In this document: piece by piece, positions 44,323 through 50,958 of the stretch
Layout of the letters: the number at the start of each line of letters is the position of its first letter
How positions within the stretch are numbered: the first letter of the stretch is position 1
DNA from: Gaoshiqia sediminis
GTDB taxonomy: Bacteria; Bacteroidota; Bacteroidia; Bacteroidales; Prolixibacteraceae
Reading direction: 5' to 3'
Assembly (NCBI RefSeq): GCF_025907915.1
Contig: NZ_JAPAAF010000025.1
Location: 1 to 57,181 of the forward strand
DNA: 57,181 nucleotides
Notes under the pieces: model-generated
Seen by the model: only the letters and a program-made list of their open reading frames with translations
What the model was told of the DNA's origin: nothing
The model's database searches: none
Position numbers and translations under genes: made by a program

Positions 44323-45889
44323 GATTATCGCACAAAAGGAAAAAATGGTTGAGCTAAGCAACAGGCTACATGAAGCAGACCAAGCAAAACTAAATTTTTA
44401 CACCAATGTTTCCCATGAGTTTCGCACACCCTTGACCATTATCATGGGCAATCTTGAAACCCTGAAAGACCAGGGAGTAAGTCAATTATTACTCAGAAAT
44501 GTAAAACGAAGTACCGAACGGTTATTTCGGCTTGTAAACCAATTCATTGATCTCAGGAAATACGACAAAGGAGAATTAAAACTGGCAATCAGTCGGCTTG
44601 ATATTGTCTCATTCACCCGTGATATTTTGGAATCCTTTCAGGAACTGGCTAACCGCCAAAACATCCATTTAAGCTTGGAGAAAAGTGAAGAAAAAATCTT
44701 CCTATGGCTGGATCAAGACAAAACGGATAAAATACTGTACAACCTATTATCGAACGCAATCAAATACACCGACAGTGAAGGATCTGTCCATGTGAGCTTT
44801 TTTCAAAAGGAAAAGGGTCTTGAGCTACGCATTACCGATACAGGTCGCGGAATTTCCGAAGAGGATCAATTGAATATTTTCAATGGCTTTTTTCGCGGGA
44901 AAGAGACTTCATATTTAACCGACGGCCACGGAATCGGACTTTCTTTGGTAAAAGCCCTAGTTGATATCCAAAAGGCCGAAATCGGCTGTACAAGTAAGAT
45001 CGGATCAGGAACTTCCTTTCATATACTCTTTAAATGGGGGAACCTGCATTTTAATGAAGAAGATATTGCTGAAAATGAAGAGATCCCTTTTCTTCATGAA
45101 ACAGAAACTTTACCAATACATGAAATTATATCCACTAATCTTTTAGGAGAAGAAATCTTACTGGTTGAAGATAACCCGGAATTACTTGACTTTCTCTCAA
45201 CACTGCTCGGGAAATACTATAATATTAAAACCGCAGCAAATGGGAAAGATGCACTAATGAAAATTGCTAATAACACTCCGGATTTAATTATTACTGATTT
45301 GATGATGCCACGGATGGATGGCATTGAATTTTGTAAGGCTGTCAGGGAACGGTTGGAAACGAGATTCGTTCCCATCATCATCCTTAGTGCCAAAACCGAT
45401 GTATCTTCAAAAATGGAAGGTTACCAGATCAACATTGATGATTACATCGAAAAACCATTTCATCCAAGTCTTCTACTGACCAGAATAAGCAGCGTGCTAA
45501 ACAAACGTCAGGAAATCAGAAAAAACATAGACAACTTAATCCTAATTCCGCAGGATAAGCGTCCACTACAAAAAACAGATAAAATTTTTCTGGAAAAAGT
45601 TTTGGATATTTTGGAACTTCACTATTCTGATCAGGATTTTTCCATCGATAATTTAAGTAGCGAAATGGGTATGAGTCGTGTGACTTTTTACCGGAAAATT
45701 AAAAAAATTAGCGGTGAAGGACCGGGAGAATTTATTCGAAAATTCCGAATGCAAAAAGCGGCAACTCTGTTAAGGGAAAATAGCAAAACGATTGAGGAAG
45801 TTTGTTCTGACGTGGGTTTTCAAAGCCTCCCGCATTTCAGAAAAAATTTTAAACAAGAATTTGGAGTGCTTCCATCAAAATATCGATGA
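44303..45889 (+). CDS. HTCS kinase/output half: HisKA, HATPase, receiver, AraC-type DNA-binding domain
   Basis: The second half of the split HTCS. The open frame begins at a TTG (44303) and overlaps the sensor frame by 20 bp. An ATG at 44345, with AAGGA before it, is another possible start. Numbering from 44303: HisKA with NVSHEFRTPL (H38), HATPase_c with NLLSNAIKYTD (N151), DTGRGIS and GHGIGLSL, a receiver domain (about 283-400) with D332 in IITDLMMPRMDG, and an AraC-type helix-turn-helix at about 430-528 (MGMSRVTFYRKIKKISGEGP...VGFQSLPHFRKNFKQEFG). All catalytic residues are intact, so the half is not decaying. Joining the frames by one skipped base gives SIEKQKNKIIAQKEK, a normal HTCS linker. 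Confidence 0.88.
   Translation: MKNKKNKIIAQKEKMVELSNRLHEADQAKLNFYTNVSHEFRTPLTIIMGNLETLKDQGVSQLLLRNVKRSTERLFRLVNQFIDLRKYDKGELKLAISRLDIVSFTRDILESFQELANRQNIHLSLEKSEEKIFLWLDQDKTDKILYNLLSNAIKYTDSEGSVHVSFFQKEKGLELRITDTGRGISEEDQLNIFNGFFRGKETSYLTDGHGIGLSLVKALVDIQKAEIGCTSKIGSGTSFHILFKWGNLHFNEEDIAENEEIPFLHETETLPIHEIISTNLLGEEILLVEDNPELLDFLSTLLGKYYNIKTAANGKDALMKIANNTPDLIITDLMMPRMDGIEFCKAVRERLETRFVPIIILSAKTDVSSKMEGYQINIDDYIEKPFHPSLLLTRISSVLNKRQEIRKNIDNLILIPQDKRPLQKTDKIFLEKVLDILELHYSDQDFSIDNLSSEMGMSRVTFYRKIKKISGEGPGEFIRKFRMQKAATLLRENSKTIEEVCSDVGFQSLPHFRKNFKQEFGVLPSKYR
44312..44319 (+). other. A8 run at the HTCS frame break
   Basis: Eight adenines (44312-44319) followed by TAA end the sensor frame. Removing one A restores a single 1,300-plus-residue HTCS reading through KQKNKIIAQK. 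The change could be a real mutation, a homopolymer sequencing error, or a site of transcriptional slippage. Confidence 0.75.
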
Positions 45890-45977
45890 ACACGTTTACT
45901 TCTGTCTCTATTGCAATCTAATTAGCAACTTACCCCTTGATTCACATAATTCAAATCTTGGTATCCCATTATTGAAA

Positions 45978-47189
45978 TCACAAAACATCTTTCAGCTTTT
46001 CCTCCAGCTTATCCATATCTTCTGCGATTTTTTTGTCCAAAATTCTGGCATAAATCTGAGTGGTCTTCAATGATGAATGTCCAAGTAACTTTGACACTGT
46101 TTCGATTGGAACACCGTTCCCAAGAGTAACGGTAGTGGCAAAAGTGTGGCGAGAAATATGCATCGTGATACTTTTATTAATACCACAAATGTCAGCAAGC
46201 TCCTTCAAATAACTGTTCATCTTTTGATTGGTCAAAACAGGCAACAGAACTTCCTTACTTTGTATTTTCGGGTACGACTCATACTTATTCAGAATCTCCT
46301 TCGCTTTTGGTAAAACAGGGATGCGGCATCGATTATTGGTCTTTGAACGGTCAATGATAATCCACTCTTTACCTTCATCTCCCTTACGAAGGTGCGTGTG
46401 CTTTAACTTGGCAATATCTGAAAATGATAATCCGGTATAACAAGCAAACACGAAAATATCCCGAACTGCCCCCAGTCGCTCTATCTGAATTTCCTTGTTT
46501 TCAATTCGCCGGAGCTCTTCCATCGTAAGTATCTCACGATGTGTTTCTTCTAAACCAACTTTAAATCTTGCGTATGGATTCTTATCCAAATAATCCATTG
46601 AAACCGCCAGATTCAATACACGGCGAAGATGCTTGTGGTAGTTCCAGGCTGTATTTTGGTGGTTTTGGAAACTTTTTTTGATGAACACATCAAAACCATC
46701 CAAAAATTTATAATCGATTGTCCCGACAGGTATATCCGATTTCTTTAAACGCTTGTTGATAAACTCAGCCAATCGCTTTCTGGAAGACTTATAATGCTTG
46801 TAAGTTTCCATGGAATACCCCCTGTTCAGTTTCTTCTGAATGGCATCCAAATAATAGTCAAAAACAGAAAGAACTCCTTTGGAATCTTCCCTATTCAACA
46901 TTTTGCACTTGATATCATTAACATCAAAATCCTCTCCTGTCGACCGTAAAAGATTGAAAATATCCTGAATTTCGGTTTTCATTCTGTCCAAACGCTCATT
47001 TGAAACCTTCGAACCCGGCACCTTGTCTCTTATCCTTTGCTTGTTTTCATCCCAGTAATCCTGCGGAATAAATATTCCGGTAGATAATTCGACACGTTTT
47101 CCCTTGTAGGTAAACCGGATATAAACAGGAAGTGTCCCTTCTGTTGTTTCCCTGTTTTTTCGCAATAAAAAAGAAATAATAATTCTCAT
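45978..47189 (-). CDS. Tyrosine recombinase/integrase (Bacteroidota type)
   Basis: A 403-residue site-specific tyrosine recombinase. An arm-binding-type N-terminal domain (residues 1-90, YIRFTYKGKRVELSTGIFIP) is followed by a SAM-like core-binding domain (about 105-205) and the catalytic domain. Catalytic residues are K283, HISRH (H344, R347), LGHSS (H371) and the nucleophile Y380 in TTQIYARI. The first catalytic Arg is replaced: YTGLSFSDI has Ser at 255. As I recall this substitution is typical of CTnDOT-like integrases of the phylum, so it does not mean inactivity. It lies 289 bp from tRNA-Leu and is read away from it, the usual position of an island integrase. No excisionase or mobilisation gene is seen nearby. 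Confidence 0.92.
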   Translation of the reverse strand: MRIIISFLLRKNRETTEGTLPVYIRFTYKGKRVELSTGIFIPQDYWDENKQRIRDKVPGSKVSNERLDRMKTEIQDIFNLLRSTGEDFDVNDIKCKMLNREDSKGVLSVFDYYLDAIQKKLNRGYSMETYKHYKSSRKRLAEFINKRLKKSDIPVGTIDYKFLDGFDVFIKKSFQNHQNTAWNYHKHLRRVLNLAVSMDYLDKNPYARFKVGLEETHREILTMEELRRIENKEIQIERLGAVRDIFVFACYTGLSFSDIAKLKHTHLRKGDEGKEWIIIDRSKTNNRCRIPVLPKAKEILNKYESYPKIQSKEVLLPVLTNQKMNSYLKELADICGINKSITMHISRHTFATTVTLGNGVPIETVSKLLGHSSLKTTQIYARILDKKIAEDMDKLEEKLKDVL

Positions 47190-47216
47190 AGCTCATAACT
47201 TTACAATAATCCCTTA

Positions 47217-47337
47217 ATGGTCGCGCGAACGGCTTTAAAATTACTCGTTTGGGGGCTTTTCAGAAAGCCCAAAACAGGTCAAAGTGAATCAAATAAAATG
47301 TTTACAGTCAATAAATTACAAGGATTGCCGCGACCAT
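47217..47337. repeat. Spaced inverted repeat upstream of integrase
   Basis: ATGGTCGCG (47217-47225) and its exact reverse complement CGCGACCAT (47329-47337) lie 103 bp apart between integrase and tRNA. A short hairpin GGGCTTT/AAAGCCC (47253-47270) sits between them. These could be integrase-binding arms or a regulator site, but 9-bp repeats can arise by chance. Confidence 0.3.
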
Positions 47338-47419
47338 AAAAGTCCGTCAAAGTTGTGGCCTCGATTTTGCCCCTTTTTGTAGCGTTTTGGATGGAAATTT
47401 TGGGTATTTCCCCAAAAAC

Positions 47420-47455
47420 AAAAAGCACTTAAATCATTGAATTTAAGTGCTTTTT
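47420..47455 (-). terminator. Terminator downstream of tRNA-Leu
   Basis: AAAAAGCACTTAAAT (47420-47434) and its exact reverse complement (47441-47455) form a 15-bp stem with a six-base loop. It ends in a T-rich run on both strands. It lies 24 bp after the tRNA 3' end and also isolates the integrase from tRNA transcription. Confidence 0.8.
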
Positions 47456-47478
47456 ATTGTTTTTGATATGAGCTGTTG

Positions 47479-47562
47479 TGCCCAGGACGGGACTCGAACC
47501 TGCACGCCGAAACCGGCACCAGCCCCTCAAGCTGGCGTGTCTACCAATTTCACCACCTGGGC
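47479..47562 (-). tRNA. tRNA-Leu (anticodon GAG)
   Basis: An 84-base class II tRNA on the minus strand. The acceptor stem is GCCCAGG with CCTGGGC and discriminator A; CCA is not encoded. The anticodon stem CCAGC/GCTGG holds the loop TTGAGGG, giving anticodon GAG, which reads CUC/CUU leucine codons. A long variable arm (GCCG/CGGC) is as expected for leucine. The T stem (GCAGG/CCCGT) has an A-C mismatch and a G-U end pair, which is unusual. The integrase lies on the 3' side, so the tRNA 3' end is a likely attachment site. Confidence 0.93.
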
Positions 47563-47579
47563 AATTTCATTTGCGTTTG

Positions 47580-47587
47580 CAAAACTA
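47580..47587 (-). promoter_or_regulatory. Candidate -7 box for tRNA-Leu
   Basis: TAGTTTTG on the minus strand fits the Bacteroidota TAnnTTTG -7 consensus and lies 17 bp before the tRNA 5' end. A convincing -33 TTTG was not identified. Confidence 0.4.
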
Positions 47588-47853
47588 TAAAAAATCTCAA
47601 CATAGCAATAACCACAATCCAAAAATATTCTCCCTGCCGGAAGTATGCCAGGATAAAAGTAGCATCCCCGATACTTATTCGCTGATAATAAATACATTCA
47701 CAACAATATAGCTGATTTTATAGGCAAACCAACTATTTTGGGTTATTAAGCATGTAGGTTCTGTTTGCATTTTTTTGTGGGAATGAGTAATTATGAAGTC
47801 AATGAATTTATCCCGAAAGATTGGGAGAACCAATCACACTAAAGTTCTTGAAT

Positions 47854-48987
47854 ATGACAAATGACCAACTTTTTAAGGTAGCCAGCCAATTCATGCCCCA
47901 AAATGAAATCGGGCAGGTCGTCCCGCTGGGCGAAGGTTTTATAAACGATACGTTTCTCGTTCATCCGATAAACCCAACTCACGCTAAATATTTATTGCAA
48001 CGAAAAAATAAAGCCATCTTTCCGGACATCCCGGCTATGATGGACAATATTTTAAAAATAACCAATCATTTAAAGCAAAAAATTAGAGCGAAGGGTGGAG
48101 ACCCGCAACGCGAAAGCATGACCCTAATTGCCGCCAGCGATGGACAATATTATTATCTGGATGAGAACCAGGATTTCTGGACCGCCTGTTTGTTTATTGA
48201 GGACCATCTGGTTTACGATAAGGTTGACTCTCCCCGAATTGCCTATTCCGGAGGGAAAGGGATCGGACGTTTTCAGGCCATGCTGTCCGATTTCCACGAA
48301 AAACTGGCCGATACCTTACCGGGTTTCCATAACATGCGGCACCGATTCGGGCAATGGGATGAGGTATTGAAAAACGACCCCGCTGGGCGAAAGCACCTGG
48401 TTTTAGAAGAAATCGACTGGATTGAGGGTCGCAGGGAGGAAATGATGGTGTTTTGGACATTGGTAGAGAATGGAACCATCCCCAAACGGGTAACCCACAA
48501 CGACACTAAAATCAGTAACATCCTGTTCGACCAGCAGGGGGAAGTACTGTGTATGATCGACCTGGACACCGTTTTGCAGAGTCCGGTACTAAACGATTTT
48601 GGGGATGCCATTCGCTCGTATGCCAATACTGCTGCGGAAGATGAACCCAGGCTGGATCTCGTTTCTCTTGACTTACAATTGTACCGTGAATTTACCAGGG
48701 GATATCTCGAGGAAGCCAGTCCGTTCCTAACTCAAACCGAAGCTAATTACCTGGCTTTCTCGGCCCGTTTTATCACCTTCGAACAAGTTCTGCGTTTCTT
48801 GATGGACTATCTGGATGGTGACCGCTATTACAAGATCAAATACCCGGACCACAATTTGGTACGCACACATGCACAGTTCCGGTTACTGCAAAGCATGGAA
48901 GATCAGTTTGATGAAATGAACAATATCGTATTGAAAATATTCACGAATGATTTGGTCTCACTGAATGACAAAGAACATTCAGGTTAA
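47854..48987 (+). CDS. N-acetylhexosamine-kinase-like phosphotransferase (APH fold)
   Basis: A 377-residue cytoplasmic kinase of the aminoglycoside-phosphotransferase fold, started at the ATG at 47854. The N-lobe has PLGEGFINDTFLV (24-36). The catalytic loop is THNDTKISN (214-222, D217), and the metal-binding Asp is in MIDLDTV (234-240). The HNDTK spelling and overall layout resemble N-acetylhexosamine 1-kinase (NahK)-like proteins, some of which carry misleading mucin desulfatase labels in databases. It would phosphorylate an amino sugar such as GlcNAc or GalNAc at C1; this is inference. There is no signal peptide. The gene lies outside the putative island, between tRNA-Leu and PUL-C, on the same strand as PUL-C. 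Confidence 0.75.
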   Translation: MTNDQLFKVASQFMPQNEIGQVVPLGEGFINDTFLVHPINPTHAKYLLQRKNKAIFPDIPAMMDNILKITNHLKQKIRAKGGDPQRESMTLIAASDGQYYYLDENQDFWTACLFIEDHLVYDKVDSPRIAYSGGKGIGRFQAMLSDFHEKLADTLPGFHNMRHRFGQWDEVLKNDPAGRKHLVLEEIDWIEGRREEMMVFWTLVENGTIPKRVTHNDTKISNILFDQQGEVLCMIDLDTVLQSPVLNDFGDAIRSYANTAAEDEPRLDLVSLDLQLYREFTRGYLEEASPFLTQTEANYLAFSARFITFEQVLRFLMDYLDGDRYYKIKYPDHNLVRTHAQFRLLQSMEDQFDEMNNIVLKIFTNDLVSLNDKEHSG

Positions 48988-49043
48988 ATAACCTGCATCG
49001 TTCTAATCAATTGAAACTCATTTTCGAATCATCACAGAATGGT

Positions 49044-49051
49044 TATATTTG
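49044..49051 (+). promoter_or_regulatory. Candidate -7 box for the PUL-C sigma gene
   Basis: TATATTTG fits TAnnTTTG exactly, 42 bp before the likely start codon. A TTTT stretch about 20 bp upstream (near 49021) is a weak -33 match. This would be a housekeeping promoter for the sigma gene. Confidence 0.45.
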
Positions 49052-49093
49052 TCTTAATGTTCTTATTACAATTAATATGACAGCAAATTTCTT

Positions 49094-49675
49094 TTGACAC
49101 CCAAAAAGCATGATATTGAATTAATCAGAGATTTTAAAAGCGGAAATGCCGGGGCATTCGAGAAACTTTTTGAAATCTACCACAAACGTCTTTACGGGTT
49201 CATTTTTGGACTGACCAAATCAAAACCCGACAGTGAAGAAATTGTGCAGGAGGCTTTTGTCAAAGTATGGGAAAACCGCAACCACTACAACGAAGTTTAT
49301 CCATTTGAAGCCTACCTGTTTAAGATAGCTAAAAATGCTTTTATCAATCACAACCGGAAACAAATCAACCGGCGCATCTTTGAGAAAAACTTCGAAATAT
49401 TTACAGAAATGACCAGTAACAGTGCCGACGGGCAAATCCTGTTCAAAGAAACTCAACTGATTGTCGAAGCTATCATCAATACTATGCCGCCAAAACGAAA
49501 AGAAATATTCAGGCTGCAAAAACTGGAAGGCTTGTCAAGAAAAGAAATCAGTCAAAAACTAAGCATTTCACTGGTAACGATTGACAGTCATCTGATGAAG
49601 GCAAACCAGCAGTTCATCGCCGGCTTGAAGAAATCCGGGGTGTTGGTTACGTTTATACTGTTTGTGAACATTTAG
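49094..49675 (+). CDS. ECF RNA polymerase sigma factor (PUL-C)
   Basis: A 193-residue ECF sigma factor. No ATG fits, so I start it at the TTG at 49094 (TPKKHDIELIRDFKSG); the next in-frame stop upstream is at 49073. Region 2 (about 20-90) includes AFEKLFEIYHKRLYGFIF and EEIVQEAFVKVWENR. Region 4 (about 125-180) includes MPPKRKEIFRLQKLEGLSRKEISQKLSISLVTIDSHLMKANQQF. A six-codon frame beginning at an ATG (49077) ends in a TGA that overlaps the TTG, so translational coupling is conceivable. It is followed by a strong terminator and then its FecR, so sigma and anti-sigma are likely separate transcripts. Confidence 0.93.
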   Translation: MTPKKHDIELIRDFKSGNAGAFEKLFEIYHKRLYGFIFGLTKSKPDSEEIVQEAFVKVWENRNHYNEVYPFEAYLFKIAKNAFINHNRKQINRRIFEKNFEIFTEMTSNSADGQILFKETQLIVEAIINTMPPKRKEIFRLQKLEGLSRKEISQKLSISLVTIDSHLMKANQQFIAGLKKSGVLVTFILFVNI

Positions 49676-49683
49676 TTGTTTTA

Positions 49684-49737
49684 AGCCTGGACGAAAAAAA
49701 TTAAAATTTTTCGACAATCAGGCTCATAGTTTTTTTT
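49684..49737 (+). terminator. Terminator between sigma and fecR (PUL-C)
   Basis: AGCCTG (49684-49689) pairs with CAGGCT (49719-49724). Inside, CGAAAAA pairs with TTTTTCG (49692-49713 region). A run of eight T (49730-49737) follows, giving the layout of an intrinsic terminator eight bases after the sigma stop codon. Confidence 0.7.
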
Positions 49738-49770
49738 AGTTGAAGTGTATTGCTTCTATAAAACTTGAGT

Positions 49771-50811
49771 ATGAACCAAAACAACGACCCCTTTATCCCA
49801 TTGCAAAACTTACTTCAGGGAAAAGAACTTGAACCGGACGATATAAGAAACTTGTTCAAACAATACAATAGCGCGGACGGGCAGGCTGAGGTTAGCGATT
49901 TGCTGGATCAAAAATGGGAAAAATCTTCTGTCGCCCCCTCCTTAGAAATTGATTCGAAAAAAATACAAACCAATATAGCAAGGATGACCAAACCAGGCCG
50001 GAAAGATTCCGGAATTATCAAAACCTTGAGCCCCTGGTTGGCCGGTGCAGCGGCTGCGGTTATTATTACCCTGCTGATTTCTGCCGGTTTCTTTTTCGAC
50101 ATTCGGCTAAAAAACACAGACTTTGCCTATCTCCAGGAAGTAACAGCACCACAAGGAAAAATCAAACGACTGGAACTCCCCGACGGGACTTTGGTATGGC
50201 TCAATCCCGGCTCGTCTGTTACCTTTTCGGAAAACATGACCAAAGACGAAATACGCGACGTCAGGCTTTGGGGACAAGCCTATTTTAAAGTGGCCAAAAA
50301 TCCAGGCAAACCATTCATCTTACAACTGGGCGACATTGGCTTGCGCGTTACCGGCACCAGTTTCAACGCCTCCAATTACAAAGACGACACGATTATTGAA
50401 GTAGTTTTGGAAGAAGGACAGGTGAAACTTTTTGAAGGGATGCACGAAAATGCTACACAATTTATCCCTCTCAACCCCGGGCAAATGGGCACTTACAACA
50501 AAGGGCGCAAAGGATTTAACATCACCTCTGTAGATATAAACCAATATACTTCCTGGATGGATGGCGTACTCATCTTTCGCGATGAGTTAATGTCAAACGT
50601 TTTCCGAAAACTGGAAAGATGGTACGATGTAAAAATCGTTGTGGACGATCCCAAAATAAACAACTATACCTATACAGCCACCATAAAAAACGAGAGCCTC
50701 GGGCAAATTCTGCAATTGCTTGAATTCACCTCTCAACTATCTTGCGAACAGATTACAACAACTGGCCCTCAGGCCCATAAACCCACCATCTTAATCAAAT
50801 CAAAAAACTAA
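49771..50811 (+). CDS. FecR-family anti-sigma factor (PUL-C)
   Basis: A 346-residue FecR-type protein, started at the ATG at 49771 rather than the TTG two codons before. The cytoplasmic part is about 87 residues, followed by a membrane segment at about 88-109 (PWLAGAAAAVIITLLISAGFFF). The periplasmic FecR domain contains LELPDGTLVWLNPGSSVTF, GQAYFKVAKNPGKPFIL and VTGTSFNASNYKDD. A DUF4974-like end follows (MSNVFRKLERWYDVKIVV...YTYTATIKNESLGQILQLLEF). It lies 95 bp after the sigma gene, behind a terminator, and 147 bp before the STN-bearing SusC. It should transmit occupancy of that SusC to the sigma factor. Confidence 0.95.
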   Translation: MNQNNDPFIPLQNLLQGKELEPDDIRNLFKQYNSADGQAEVSDLLDQKWEKSSVAPSLEIDSKKIQTNIARMTKPGRKDSGIIKTLSPWLAGAAAAVIITLLISAGFFFDIRLKNTDFAYLQEVTAPQGKIKRLELPDGTLVWLNPGSSVTFSENMTKDEIRDVRLWGQAYFKVAKNPGKPFILQLGDIGLRVTGTSFNASNYKDDTIIEVVLEEGQVKLFEGMHENATQFIPLNPGQMGTYNKGRKGFNITSVDINQYTSWMDGVLIFRDELMSNVFRKLERWYDVKIVVDDPKINNYTYTATIKNESLGQILQLLEFTSQLSCEQITTTGPQAHKPTILIKSKN

Positions 50812-50853
50812 CTAACAAAACAAAATGCCCATGAATTAAACCTATTTCAGTAA

Positions 50854-50881
50854 AAAAGGAGATGCGCCAACACCTCCTTTT
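50854..50881 (+). terminator. Hairpin between fecR and susC (PUL-C)
   Basis: AAAAGGAG (50854-50861) pairs exactly with CTCCTTTT (50874-50881) around a 12-base loop, ending in TTTT. It lies 43 bp after the fecR stop. All three fecR-susC gaps in the window contain such a hairpin. Confidence 0.6.
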
Positions 50882-50958
50882 CGTTACCGGCCCGAACATT
50901 AGCAGTGTGCAACGGACCGCAATTAACTTGAACGTTACATTCAAATTTTTACGAAATT

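Noticed and set aside
45792-46073. 93-codon plus-strand frame across HTCS end and integrase end
   Set aside because: It overlaps two well-supported genes in other frames.
47476-47711. Open frames running through tRNA-Leu
   Set aside because: They are produced by the tRNA sequence itself and have no independent support.
47854-48987. Aminoglycoside resistance gene
   Set aside because: The fold is APH-like, but the HNDTK loop and sugar-PUL setting fit an N-acetylhexosamine-kinase-like enzyme better.
49077-49097. Six-codon upstream frame overlapping the TTG of the PUL-C sigma gene
   Set aside because: Too short to support as a gene; mentioned only as possible translational coupling.
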